Positions 1 through 7,743 of a DNA stretch of 64,000 nt are shown piece by piece; positions within the stretch are counted from its first letter, which is position 1; every line of letters begins with the position of its first letter. Under the pieces are notes generated by a model. The model saw only the letters and a program-made list of their open reading frames with translations. It was not told where the DNA came from and did no database searches. Source of the stretch: Dinghuibacter sp964544695 (GTDB lineage Bacteria > Bacteroidota > Bacteroidia > Chitinophagales > Chitinophagaceae); the NCBI GenBank assembly GCA_964544695.1, contig CAZJDB010000081.1:7576-71575 (forward strand). Direction: 5' to 3'. The position numbers and the translations under genes are program-made.

Positions 1-67
1 ACCATAAAACCACGAGAAAAAGGACTGTCCCCAGAAGCATCTTGTCCCACTTGTTTATGCAAATCAT
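1..67 (-). CDS. Possible 5' end of a membrane or secreted protein, cut by the window edge
   Basis: Reading leftward from 67 there is an open frame without stop to the window edge, beginning MICINKWDKMLL and followed by a run of hydrophobic residues (GTVLFLVVLW) that could be a signal peptide or membrane anchor. It would be the next gene after the second tonB on this strand. An in-frame ATG further upstream (position 100) lies in DNA that is also present, frame-shifted, in the noncoding leader of the upstream tonB copy, so I prefer 67 or the ATG at 40. Only about 22 residues are visible, so function cannot be judged. Confidence 0.3.
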   Translation of the reverse strand, partial: MICINKWDKMLLGTVLFLVVLW

Positions 68-186
68 ATAAATGAGATGCGGCAGTCCGTTTTTTTCCAT
101 AAAATTCGCCCATCATTTCCTTCAGAGCGTGCAGCCCGATTAAAACTTAAAAAAAACGAATCCCACTTTTCATTGGACCTGAGTTC

Positions 187-336
187 GCCCATTTAGTTGC
201 CAGCGGAACGGGAAGAGGTCACTAACAATGCTTTCAGGCCCCCCGCAACCAGCTCTGCAATATGGAATGTCACCGAGGGGCCTGACGTGGCGGTGAGTGG
301 CTCTCCTTCCTCTCCGCGGGTGAAAAACAAAATGGC
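187..336. ncRNA. Candidate structured RNA, rod-like fold, copy 1
   Basis: The ends (GCCCATTT at 187 and AAAATGGC ending at 336) can pair, as can GCGGA (203-207) with TCCGC (313-317), and an inner 9-base stem TCAGGCCCC (234-242) with GGGGCCTGA (277-285) closes a large loop containing ATATGGAATGTC. The same architecture is found at 1437-1583 with sequence differences in the arms. The strand is unknown: on minus it would lie after the tonB terminator and ahead of the next gene. The asymmetric rod with an open middle recalls 6S RNA, but no identity is claimed. Confidence 0.45.
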
Positions 337-347
337 AAGACGAAAGA

Positions 348-384
348 GGAATAATAGAAAAAGCCCCCTTTGGAAAAAGGAGGC
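348..384 (-). terminator. Rho-independent terminator after the distal tonB
   Basis: The hairpin GCCCCCTTT (363-371), loop GGAA, AAAGGAGGC (376-384) has one mismatch and is followed on the minus strand by TTTTTCTATT. It lies 35 bases past the stop codon of the tonB gene at 419-1240. Confidence 0.7.
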
Positions 385-418
385 GCAACCTATCAAACAA
401 CTATAAAATGAAAACCCC

Positions 419-1240
419 TCATTGATCCTCTTGAATCTGGAACGTCACCTTCTGTTTCCGGTAAGCTTTTACAAAACGCCCATTTTGTTGCGCAGGTTTC
501 CAATGGGGTCCCCTGCGAAGTGCGTTCACTGCGATTTCGGCGAGCTTGGTACCCTGCATGGTCAGGGCCTCTACGTCGGATACGACTCCGTCCTTATCCA
601 CGATGAACTGCAATTCCACGGTTCCGCTCTTGCCCTCTTCCTGCAATTCATCGATGTGTGTGTTCATTGCCTTCGTCACATAGGCGATCCAGGCTGCATC
701 CCCACCAGGGAATTGCGCATCGACCTCCACCTTGGTGAAAGTTCTTTCGTCTTCCTGGGGCGAGGCAACAACCTTGCTCCCGTTGTCCGACTTGGGCGGA
801 TTTACCACATCGGGCCCCGCCATTCCGGCTTGGTTGATCTTCCCAATGGCCGCATCCGATAGATCATCCATATCGTGCACCTGTTTGTCCTGATGCGGTT
901 GATCCACAAGTTTGATGGCGGTAAATTGTTCTATATGGATCCTTGGAGGCTGCACAGTCCTCGGAGGAGGTATAAATACAGGCGGTTTCGGCGCTTTGTC
1001 GGCAATCGCACTTAAGTTTACCTCGTCCATATGTAGTCTATGACTATCCCTATACGCAGCCCAAGCCTTACCGATCCACATCCCACCTACTGAAAAAATT
1101 GCCAATACGGTCGTGATAAGCAAAGCCAGCTTCAGTCTCTTGTTATAATCTTTGCGGAGCTTATATGCCCCGTAGTCTTTGTTCATATGCTCAAATAAAA
1201 TATCGAGCATATCAGCCGTTAGAATTCTACTTGCCTCCAT
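419..1240 (-). CDS. TonB family energy transducer (distal duplicate)
   Basis: 273 residues. It is predicted to couple the inner-membrane ExbB/ExbD proton channel to TonB-dependent outer-membrane receptors. A cytoplasmic N-terminus of about 35 residues is followed by one membrane segment (about 37-58), a periplasmic linker, and a C-terminal TonB domain (about 205-268) containing VDKDGVVSDVEALTMQGTKL and the KAYRKQKVTFQ end typical of Bacteroidetes TonB. Compared with the copy at 1670-2494 it has lost most of the uninterrupted polyproline linker (PPPRTVQPPRI instead of a long proline run), which may shorten its reach across the periplasm. It stands alone behind a terminator and a noncoding leader, so it probably has its own promoter. 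Confidence 0.88.
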   Translation of the reverse strand: MEASRILTADMLDILFEHMNKDYGAYKLRKDYNKRLKLALLITTVLAIFSVGGMWIGKAWAAYRDSHRLHMDEVNLSAIADKAPKPPVFIPPPRTVQPPRIHIEQFTAIKLVDQPHQDKQVHDMDDLSDAAIGKINQAGMAGPDVVNPPKSDNGSKVVASPQEDERTFTKVEVDAQFPGGDAAWIAYVTKAMNTHIDELQEEGKSGTVELQFIVDKDGVVSDVEALTMQGTKLAEIAVNALRRGPHWKPAQQNGRFVKAYRKQKVTFQIQEDQ

Positions 1241-1436
1241 AAACGATGATTTTAAGCGGGTTTACAAAAAAAGGTCTCTCCTAAATGAGATGCACCAACC
1301 CCTTTTTTCCATACTTCCCGCGAGGCTTTTAGATTCTTTTAACACTCCTAACGACATGAGTCTTTTGAGGCGTGCAGCCCAATTAAAAACTTAAACAACC
1401 GAATCCCACCTTTTCTTTTCATTGGACCCCGAGTTT

Positions 1437-1583
1437 GCCCATTTGATTGCCAGCGGACAGGGAGGAGGCTACGAACTTCGCTTTCAGGCCCCCGAAACAA
1501 GTAATGAAATATGGAATGTCTACGCAGGGCCTGACGCGGAGTGAGTGGCCTTCTCCCTGCCCGCGGGTGAAAACTAAAATGGC
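1437..1583. ncRNA. Candidate structured RNA, rod-like fold, copy 2
   Basis: The best-formed copy. GCGGACAGGGAGGAGGCTAC (1453-1472) pairs with GTGGCCTTCTCCCTGCCCGC (1545-1564) through 20 positions with two G-T pairs and one A-C mismatch. Above an open internal region, TCAGGCCC (1484-1491) pairs with GGGCCTGA (1527-1534). Outer ends GCCCATTT and AAAATGGC also pair. Relative to copy 1, arm sequences differ on both sides while the fold stays possible, which points to selection on structure. On the minus strand it is the leader region of the distal tonB; on plus it would be a free antisense-strand RNA. Confidence 0.5.
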
Positions 1584-1600
1584 AAAAAAGCGAAAGGGAA

Positions 1601-1635
1601 GAAAATGAAAAGGCCCAGCTTGGAAAAGCCGGGCC
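1601..1635 (-). terminator. Terminator after the proximal tonB
   Basis: GGCCCAGCTT (1612-1621), loop GGAA, AAGCCGGGCC (1626-1635), one mismatch, followed on minus by TTTTCATTTTC. The loop and layout match the terminator at 348-384, although the stem sequences differ. Confidence 0.7.
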
Positions 1636-1669
1636 GTCTTTTGGTATTGAAAAGTACTTACTATTAGGA

Positions 1670-2494
1670 TTATTCCTCCGGCATCTGGAAGGTGATCTTC
1701 TGCTTCCGGTAGGCTTTTACTTTACGACCGTTCTGCTGGGCCGGCGTCCAGTGGGGACCGCGACGGATGGCATTCACGGCGATTTCGGCGAGTTTGGAGC
1801 CTTGCATGGTCAACGCAGTGACTTCACTCACGGCGCCGTCTTTATCCACGATGAACTGAACTTCGCAGGTACCGCTTTTACCTTCTTCCTGGAGTTCGTC
1901 CATGTGTTTGGTAATTTCGTTCCTTACGTAGTTGCTCCAGGCAGCGTCGCCGCCGGGGAACTGGGCTTCGATTTCCACCTTGGTGAACACCTTGTTGTCA
2001 TCGTCCGAAGGGGCGGCTACTACCTTACTTTCCTGATCCACCTTGGGAGGATTGACCACATCGGGGGCCTTGATACCGGCCTGGTCGATATGGCCGATCG
2101 TCGTATTGTCCAGTTCGTCCTGTTGCTTTACTTCCTTCTTTTGGTCGGGCTGATCTACGATCTTGGGCGGCGTAAAACTCTTGATTTCAATTTTCGGGGG
2201 CTCCACCTTGGGAGGCGGAGGCGGAGGAGGTACCGGAGGAGGCGGCGCCTTATTCTCTACGTTGGTCAGCGTCACATCGGCAACTTGTGCCTTGTGTTTG
2301 GCCAAGTACTTCGCAAACGCCATTTGCAGGAACATCCCACCGATGACGAGGAAGGCAATGGCAGCCGTAATGAGCAAGGCAATACGTAAGCGTCTGTTGT
2401 ATCCCTTACGAAGGGGATAAGCTCCGTACTCCTTATTCATATTCTCGAATATAATATCGAGAATATCGGCCGATAATATTTTATTAGGTTCCAT
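1670..2494 (-). CDS. TonB family energy transducer (operonic copy)
   Basis: 274 residues. The N-terminal MEPNKILSADILDIIFENMNK is followed by a single membrane helix (about 37-58), a proline-rich periplasmic spacer (84-100, nearly all proline) and a TonB C-terminal domain (about 205-270). It follows the second exbD by 16 bases, so it is the fourth gene of the exbB-exbD-exbD-tonB operon and is expected to form the energy-transducing complex for TonB-dependent receptors. It is closely similar to the copy at 419-1240 through its whole length, differing most in the proline spacer. Confidence 0.93.
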   Translation of the reverse strand: MEPNKILSADILDIIFENMNKEYGAYPLRKGYNRRLRIALLITAAIAFLVIGGMFLQMAFAKYLAKHKAQVADVTLTNVENKAPPPPVPPPPPPPKVEPPKIEIKSFTPPKIVDQPDQKKEVKQQDELDNTTIGHIDQAGIKAPDVVNPPKVDQESKVVAAPSDDDNKVFTKVEIEAQFPGGDAAWSNYVRNEITKHMDELQEEGKSGTCEVQFIVDKDGAVSEVTALTMQGSKLAEIAVNAIRRGPHWTPAQQNGRKVKAYRKQKITFQMPEE

Positions 2495-2510
2495 GATTTT
2501 CCTGTTTAAA

Positions 2511-3044
2511 TCAATTTATACCATTGGCCTTCTCGGTCTGTTGGACCAGTGAATATTCATCCGGGCGTATGGATACCATCGCGTATTTAGTAATATCGTT
2601 GATGGTCATCTCGTCCAGCAAAGCGACTGTATCCTTATAGGTGGCGTCCTGGTCGGGCTTGATAATGACCACGAGCTTGTCCGCAGGCGTACGACCTTTC
2701 TTATCCAGGATCTTATCCCGGATACCCTTGATATTGGTCGCCTGCATGGTCTTGGGATCATCGCCCTCGTAATAGTAGCACTGATCGTTCTTTCCAAGAA
2801 GGATGGTGAATGCGCCTGCCTTCGCAGCCTCGTTTTGTTCCTCGGGTTTGGCTGTTTCATCCGGCATGTTCAACTTCATGGCCGAAGGCGAAGTCAGTGT
2901 GGTCGTGAACATGAAGAACGTAATCAGCAGGAACCCAAGATCCACCATGGGGGTCAGATCGACCCTGGTGGATAATTTTTTCCCCTTCTTTACGCCGGGA
3001 CCCTGTTTACCATGGCCGCCGCCTTTCACTTCCATTTCTGCCAT
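2511..3044 (-). CDS. ExbD/TolR biopolymer transport protein
   Basis: 177 residues. A glycine/lysine-rich cytoplasmic N-terminus leads into LSTRVDLTPMVDLGFLLITFFMF, the ExbD membrane helix with the aspartates (Asp29 and Asp35) expected to face the proton path. The periplasmic part (from about 55) has the TolR/ExbD fold pattern. It works with ExbB and the other ExbD as proton-driven motor for TonB. It lies between a 144-base hairpin-rich gap on its upstream side and tonB 16 bases downstream. Two different ExbD proteins in one operon are normal for this phylum and suggest a mixed dimer. Confidence 0.92.
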   Translation of the reverse strand: MAEMEVKGGGHGKQGPGVKKGKKLSTRVDLTPMVDLGFLLITFFMFTTTLTSPSAMKLNMPDETAKPEEQNEAAKAGAFTILLGKNDQCYYYEGDDPKTMQATNIKGIRDKILDKKGRTPADKLVVIIKPDQDATYKDTVALLDEMTINDITKYAMVSIRPDEYSLVQQTEKANGIN

Positions 3045-3073
3045 ATCGAAAAAATTTAAATAGCGTTAATAAT

Positions 3074-3117
3074 GTGCCGACGAATCGTTCCTTATAAAAT
3101 TAACGATTCGTCGGCAC
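3074..3117. repeat. Perfect 16-bp inverted repeat between the two exbD genes
   Basis: GTGCCGACGAATCGTT (3074-3089) and its exact reverse complement (3102-3117) flank a 12-base AT-rich loop. No T-tract follows on minus, so it is not a plain terminator. It may stabilise or process the exb mRNA and change the ratio of the genes. Confidence 0.7.
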
Positions 3118-3124
3118 GATCGCT

Positions 3125-3179
3125 AATTATTGGCCCTTCGGGCCGCGCACCTCCGGTGCGCTGAAGCCAAACGATAATT
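3125..3179. repeat. Compact double-hairpin element between exbD genes
   Basis: Two abutting small hairpins, GGCCC-TTC-GGGCC (3132-3144) and GCGCACC-TCC-GGTGCGC (3145-3161), sit inside an outer inverted repeat AATTAT (3125-3130) / ATAATT (3174-3179), with TGGC/GCCA as a competing inner pairing. The layout resembles the element at 38172-38222. It ends 9 bases before the stop of the upstream exbD. Confidence 0.55.
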
Positions 3180-3188
3180 GTGGCGGGA

Positions 3189-3854
3189 TTACTTCCCTCC
3201 AGCCAATTTACGCAATTTCTCCCACAAAGCCGAGCCAACCGGGGCGTCGGACATAGCGGTAACAAGCTTGAAGTGAAAAACCTTATTATCCGTAAAAGCC
3301 CGGATGACCTCTTTGAATTCAGGATACTTTGCCTGGTTATCGCCCTTGATCAAGACGTTATCCGGCTGCTTGCCGCCATCCGCCTTCAAAAGGGTGGAAA
3401 CCCAGATTCTCAATTCATTATGAGCAGAATCGGGCATGGGAATTCCGGGTTGTTTGACCTCCTTAACGGCGTCGGGATCGAGATCCAAAAGCGACTTTAA
3501 AGAAGAAATGGGTACCCCAATACCCTGATTTTCAACAATCCTGGTGAAGTTTTTCTCTTCGGCGGGTGTAAGCCCAAGATTTTCAGCGGTATTCAACTGG
3601 TCGATGAGCGGTAGAACATTATCCGGATCGTTGTAGGTAAAGAAGACCTTTCCATCCTTATCGAAAAGGACCTGGAGGGCGTTCTTATCAGGAACGATGT
3701 CCGAGGAAACCGAGCTGGGTGTTTTGACTTTGACCGGATCGTCCGGCTTGAATTTCGTTGCCAACATAAAGAACGTCAGCAGCAGGAAAGCCACGTCACA
3801 CATGGCGGTCATGTCCACATTCGTACTCTTCCGCGGCACTTTAACTCTTGGCAT
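3189..3854 (-). CDS. ExbD/TolR biopolymer transport protein (longer form)
   Basis: 221 residues, longer than typical ExbD (about 140-180). MPRVKVPRKSTNVDMTAMCDVAFLL shows the short basic tail and the membrane helix with Asp14 and Asp20. The enlarged periplasmic part (about 60-215) carries extra segments around the DPDAVKEVKQPGIPMPDS region. It is the second gene of the exb operon, 86 bases after exbB; the gap holds a small CCATTTT/AAAATGG hairpin. Expected role: part of the ExbB-ExbD proton channel energising TonB. Which of the two ExbD proteins contacts TonB cannot be told from sequence. Confidence 0.92.
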   Translation of the reverse strand: MPRVKVPRKSTNVDMTAMCDVAFLLLTFFMLATKFKPDDPVKVKTPSSVSSDIVPDKNALQVLFDKDGKVFFTYNDPDNVLPLIDQLNTAENLGLTPAEEKNFTRIVENQGIGVPISSLKSLLDLDPDAVKEVKQPGIPMPDSAHNELRIWVSTLLKADGGKQPDNVLIKGDNQAKYPEFKEVIRAFTDNKVFHFKLVTAMSDAPVGSALWEKLRKLAGGK

Positions 3855-3940
3855 GGAATCAAATTTTAGCTGTAATTAGGTATAAGATGCATTTTCCCCC
3901 ATTTTCCATAAAAATGGCTCCCTTTTTTCGGGGAGGTCCA

Positions 3941-4786
3941 TTATTTATAGTTGGAGGCAAAGCTCTGTGTCAGCGTAAATCCTGATTCGTCGATACCGTA
4001 GGTGATGCTATCGATGCGGGTGGTGAAAACGTTGTACATGATGATGGATACAGCGGAAGTACCGATACCCAGGGCGGTGTTGTACAAGGCTTCAGAGATA
4101 CCTTTTGCCAGGTCATTGGCTGCACTTGAACCGCCTTGGTCACCCAGTGAACTGAAGGCCCGGATCATCCCGATAACCGTTCCGAGCAGACCGATCAGGG
4201 TGGCCACGGAAGCGATCGTGGAAAGGAATACCAGGTTCTTTTCCAGCATAGGCAGTTCCAAAGCAGTGGCTTCTTCTACTTCCTTTTGAATGCTGAGCAC
4301 TTTTTGCTCGGTATCCAGCTCGTTATTGGAAATCATTTCTTTATACTTGCGGAGACCGGCCTTCATTACATTGCCTACCGAACCTTGCTGCTTGTCGCAT
4401 TCCTGAAGTGCGGCGTCGACATTCTTGTTGGCCAGGTGGTATTGAACCTTGCGGACGAAATCAGCGATGCTGCCTTTTCCCAGGGCCTTGGTGATGGTGA
4501 GAAAGCGTTCGATGACAAATACGAGAACGATTAGAAACAGCGTAATCAACAACGGGACAATGGGCCCGCCCTCGTGCATCTTTCCCATCCAGTTTGCACC
4601 TTTGCCGTTCACGAAGTTATCCTTGTTACCCAGTACAAAAATGTAAAAGGAAACCCCTGCAACCAGGCAAATCAAGGGAGCTACCCAGGAGATGGAGTTG
4701 CTGGATTTTCCCTTTTGTGCGGAAGTTCCGGCTTTGGAAGCAGTCCCACTCGCAGAGGCAGTTACAGTTGATTTAGTTTCAGCCAT
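3941..4786 (-). CDS. ExbB/TolQ/MotA family proton channel
   Basis: 281 residues. An alanine/serine/threonine-rich N-terminus (1-30) precedes a first membrane helix (about 33-52), a second (about 75-95), a cytoplasmic domain, and two C-terminal helices (about 195-218 and 240-258) with LIGLLGTVIGMIRAF, the MotA/TolQ/ExbB signature. It forms the pentameric stator of the TonB motor and is the first gene of the exbB-exbD-exbD-tonB operon. The extra N-terminal helix is usual in Bacteroidetes ExbB. Confidence 0.94.
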   Translation of the reverse strand: MAETKSTVTASASGTASKAGTSAQKGKSSNSISWVAPLICLVAGVSFYIFVLGNKDNFVNGKGANWMGKMHEGGPIVPLLITLFLIVLVFVIERFLTITKALGKGSIADFVRKVQYHLANKNVDAALQECDKQQGSVGNVMKAGLRKYKEMISNNELDTEQKVLSIQKEVEEATALELPMLEKNLVFLSTIASVATLIGLLGTVIGMIRAFSSLGDQGGSSAANDLAKGISEALYNTALGIGTSAVSIIMYNVFTTRIDSITYGIDESGFTLTQSFASNYK

Positions 4787-4837
4787 GATCTTTGATTTTT
4801 CAATGTTGATGAATGGTAAAAAATTGATTTAGCACAG

Positions 4838-4872
4838 CAATTCTAAGGAAAAAAGTCTTTTTATCGACAAAA
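4838..4872 (-). promoter_or_regulatory. Weak candidate promoter for the exbB operon
   Basis: On minus, TTTTG (4872-4868) is followed after 22 bases by TAGAATTG (4845-4838), one base off the Bacteroidetes TAnnTTTG box. The rest of the 373-base gap 4787-5159 is AT-rich; apart from a short inverted repeat TCCTTTTGTACAAAGGA at 5020-5036 nothing further is recognisable. Confidence 0.3.
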
Positions 4873-5159
4873 TTCAAAAACAAAAATTTTCTAGGGAGGA
4901 GTGGAAAGTTAATAAAATAATGGACAAGGGTGAAGAATTTAGATTATTTTTTTCTGAAATATAAGGTGAAAAAAGGCCAACTATTGTTTCGAAAGACGTA
5001 CCAATCATCTGCAATTGTGTCCTTTTGTACAAAGGAAAGCCTAATCATGTCTTCTTTCTATAATTTCAACTCCCTGAAACAAATTTTCATCCATCAGCCC
5101 ATCAGAATCAACGCCTTCCAAGATTCCGGGCCGAAAAATCACCAAAAAAGAACATCAGA

Positions 5160-7709
5160 ATGAAGAAAATGTTATTCCCATGTGCACTGGCTTTCTTGTG
5201 CATGGTGGCCTTACAATCACTAGCGCAAAATCGGGGGCCCGCGTCCGACAGCAGCGCCCGGCCGAACCGGATTGGTCAGGCCAGAGGTGAATCGGCCCGG
5301 ACGGAACCCAAGCCTTACAAGGAAGTGATCACTTCCAAAGCCATCTCGAAATCAGGTCTTTTTACCGTACACCACGTAGAAGATAAATGGTACTTCGAGA
5401 TTCCCGATTCCATCATGGGACGGGAATTCATGGCCATTACCCGTTATTCCAAAACCCCCGGCGGAGGTGGGATCTACGGTGGTGAGGTCGCCAATGAACA
5501 AACCATGCGTTGGGAAATCGGACCCGACAACAAGGTCTTCCTGCGCAGCGTCACCCTGATCAGTGTGGCTAAGGACAGTACCGAGCCCATCTTCAGGGCG
5601 GTCCGGAATTCATATGTGGACCCGATCGCTGCAGCCTTCGATATAAAGGCATTTGGTCATGATTCTTCAAGTGTCGTTATTGATGTCACGGACTTTTTCA
5701 AGGGTGACAATCAAGTGGTCTCCATTGACCCCGGCAATAAAAGGAGGTTCAACTTGGGAGGCCTGGCCAGTGACCGTTCCTACATCGAAAGGATCAGCAC
5801 CTATCCCATCAACACCGAGATCAAGACGGTTAAAACCTTCTCATCCTCCCCCGCTCCTGTCAACCCCCTGATGCCCCAGGGTGGCGGGCGCAGTTTCCCC
5901 GCAGCAGGGGACGCCGGATCCGTAACCTTCGAGATCAATACCTCCATGCTCCTCCTGCCCAAAGTGCCGATGAAAAAGCGCTTGTTTGATCCGAGGGTCG
6001 GATTCTTCGCCGACGACTATACCGTGTATAGCGACGACCAGCAAAAAGTGGACGAAGAAACCTTCATCACCCGCTGGAGGCTGGAACCCAAGGACGAGGA
6101 TATTGAAAAATACAAGAGGGGAGAACTCGTCGAACCCAAAAAGCAAATTGTCTATTATATAGATCCGGCTACACCAAAAAAATGGAGGCCCTACCTCATT
6201 GCCGGGATCAACGACTGGCAGAAGGCCTTTGAACAAGCCGGCTTCAAGAATGCTATCGTCGGAAAGGAATGGCCCGAGGACGATACGACCATGAGCCTGG
6301 AAGACGCCCGCTTTTCGGCGATCCGATATTTCGCATCCGATATTGAAAATGCATACGGTCCCAACGTCCACGATCCGCGAAGCGGGGAAATCCTGGAAAG
6401 CCACGTGGGTTGGTATCACAACGTCATGAAGCTGCTGCACGATTGGTACTTCATCCAAACCGCCGCCGTCGATCCCCGCGCCCGGACCATGAAGTTCGAC
6501 GACGAGCTCATGGGGAACCTGATCCGTTTCGTCTCCTCCCATGAAATCGGGCATACGCTCGGCCTGAGGCACAACATGGGTTCCAGCAGCACGGTTCCCG
6601 TGGAAAAACTAAGGGATAAAGCCTTCGTGGAAGCCCACGGTCATACCCCCAGCATCATGGACTATGCGCGCTTCAACTATGTAGCCCAACCCGAAGACGG
6701 GATCACCGAAGCGGGTCTTTTCCCCCGTATCGGCGACTATGACCGTTGGGCCATCGAATGGGGTTACAAAGGTATTTACGATACCAAGGATGAACAGGAG
6801 GACAAAAAAATCCTCAGCAAGTTGATCATTGACAGCCTGAGCAAGAATCCCCGCCTGTTCTTCGGGACCGAGACCAATCAATACGATCCCCGCGAACAGA
6901 CCGAAGACCTGGGGGATAACAGCATGAAGGCAAGTGCCTATGGGATCAAAAACCTCAAACGCATCATCGTCAAGTTGCCCGAATGGACCAAAGAGGAAGC
7001 CGATACCTACGACAACCTCGAGGGAATGTACCAGCAGTTATACATTCAGTTTTCGCGCTACATGGGCCACGTGTTGAAAAACGTGGGCGGGATTTATGAA
7101 ACGCCGAAGAGCGTAGAACAAAGCGGCGATGTCTACGAACCCACTCCGAAAGCACGTCAGCAGGAAGCTGTAGCGTTCCTCAACGAGCAGCTCTTCACCA
7201 CGCCTACCTGGCTCCTGGACAGAAATATCCTCAACAAGTTCTCCAACCCCATTACGGAATCCATCAGTGATCTGCAGGATAACATCCTGGGGAGCCTGCT
7301 TTCCGCTCCCCGCCTCGAAAGGATGATCATTGCCGGGAACCGTACCACCGACCCCTATACGATCGACGCCCTGTTCAGCGATCTGAACAAGGGTATCTTC
7401 ACCGAGTTGGGTACGGGAAAAGCTATCGACAATTATCGCCGGAACCTGCAAAGGAGTTATGTGGAAAGGCAGATTGCCCTCCTCGGCGCACAAGCGACGG
7501 CGACGATCAATTTTAATGGCCGCGGGATCACCATCGCGCAGGGAGAGGATCCCATGAAATCCGACATACCGGCAGTCGTCAGGGCAAACCTTACCAGCCT
7601 GAGAGCCCGCATGAGGGCCGCCTTGCCGGGTGTTTCGGACACCATGACCAAGTATCATCTGCAAGACCTGATAGAACGAATTACCCAGGCACTGGAGCCG
7701 AAAAAGTAA
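5160..7709 (+). CDS. Secreted zinc-dependent metalloprotease (DUF5117/DUF4953 family)
   Basis: 849 residues with a clear signal peptide (MKKMLFPCALAFLCMVALQSLAQ). The catalytic motif HEIGHTLGLRH is at residues 461-471, the HExxHxxGxxH pattern of metzincin-like peptidases, with a downstream NMGSSSTVP region and Met in SIMDYARFN as a possible Met-turn. The order of parts fits the Bacteroidetes family built from DUF5118 (about 45-95), DUF5117 (about 95-280) and DUF4953 (after 400). It probably acts in the periplasm or outside; there is no obvious type IX sorting domain at the C-terminus. Single gene ended by the bidirectional terminator at 7713-7743. Substrate unknown. Confidence 0.9.
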   Translation: MKKMLFPCALAFLCMVALQSLAQNRGPASDSSARPNRIGQARGESARTEPKPYKEVITSKAISKSGLFTVHHVEDKWYFEIPDSIMGREFMAITRYSKTPGGGGIYGGEVANEQTMRWEIGPDNKVFLRSVTLISVAKDSTEPIFRAVRNSYVDPIAAAFDIKAFGHDSSSVVIDVTDFFKGDNQVVSIDPGNKRRFNLGGLASDRSYIERISTYPINTEIKTVKTFSSSPAPVNPLMPQGGGRSFPAAGDAGSVTFEINTSMLLLPKVPMKKRLFDPRVGFFADDYTVYSDDQQKVDEETFITRWRLEPKDEDIEKYKRGELVEPKKQIVYYIDPATPKKWRPYLIAGINDWQKAFEQAGFKNAIVGKEWPEDDTTMSLEDARFSAIRYFASDIENAYGPNVHDPRSGEILESHVGWYHNVMKLLHDWYFIQTAAVDPRARTMKFDDELMGNLIRFVSSHEIGHTLGLRHNMGSSSTVPVEKLRDKAFVEAHGHTPSIMDYARFNYVAQPEDGITEAGLFPRIGDYDRWAIEWGYKGIYDTKDEQEDKKILSKLIIDSLSKNPRLFFGTETNQYDPREQTEDLGDNSMKASAYGIKNLKRIIVKLPEWTKEEADTYDNLEGMYQQLYIQFSRYMGHVLKNVGGIYETPKSVEQSGDVYEPTPKARQQEAVAFLNEQLFTTPTWLLDRNILNKFSNPITESISDLQDNILGSLLSAPRLERMIIAGNRTTDPYTIDALFSDLNKGIFTELGTGKAIDNYRRNLQRSYVERQIALLGAQATATINFNGRGITIAQGEDPMKSDIPAVVRANLTSLRARMRAALPGVSDTMTKYHLQDLIERITQALEPKK

Positions 7710-7712
7710 AGT

Positions 7713-7743
7713 AAAAAGGCCGCCCGAACTGGGCGGCCTTTTT
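7713..7743. terminator. Bidirectional terminator between the metalloprotease and nuo operon end
   Basis: AAAAAGGCCGCCC (7713-7725), loop GAACT, GGGCGGCCTTTTT (7731-7743): a 13-bp perfect stem with A-tract before and T-tract after, so it can stop transcription from both convergent genes. Confidence 0.9.

Larger units (their letters stand above)
69..1240 (-). repeat. Tandem duplication unit, distal copy (leader, rod RNA, terminator, tonB)
   Basis: This block matches 1282-2494 along its length: the leader containing GCATCTCATTTA (minus strand), the GCGTGCAGCCC stretch (127 versus 1370), the 150-base rod-like element, a terminator hairpin and a whole tonB gene. Order and orientation are the same, so it is a head-to-tail segmental duplication of about 1.2 kb. 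The coding halves and several noncoding blocks are well conserved while loops and spacers have drifted. Confidence 0.75.
1282..2494 (-). repeat. Tandem duplication unit, proximal copy
   Basis: This is the partner of 69-1240. It carries the tonB gene at 1670-2494, a terminator at 1601-1635, the rod-like element at 1437-1583 and a leader at 1282-1436. The copy next to exbD is presumably the ancestral one, because ExbB-ExbD-ExbD-TonB is the usual Bacteroidetes order. The noncoding 1241-1669 gap (429 bases) is made of this leader, RNA element and terminator; I see no further gene in it. Confidence 0.75.

Noticed and set aside
1..100. Alternative start MEKNGLPHLIYM for the left-edge gene
   Set aside because: The same stretch occurs in the leader of the duplicated unit (near 1282-1313) in a shifted frame, so it is noncoding there.
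187..336. Firm assignment of the rod-like element as 6S RNA
   Set aside because: Only the general shape agrees; no diagnostic sequence or promoter could be established by eye.
3855..3940. Hairpin CCATTTT/AAAATGG between exbB and exbD as terminator
   Set aside because: Weak AT-rich stem without a proper T-tract, in the middle of an operon; noted but not listed as a terminator.
5020..5036. Inverted repeat TCCTTTTGTACAAAGGA as operator
   Set aside because: Short arms and no promoter boxes at a sensible distance; could be chance in AT-rich DNA.
4930..5163. 77-codon open frame with GTG start ahead of the metalloprotease
   Set aside because: Low-complexity, AT-rich region with no domain; it overlaps the protease start and looks like chance in a promoter region.
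5841..6572. 243-codon frame antisense to the metalloprotease
   Set aside because: No recognisable domain, and the sense strand carries the certain protease core.
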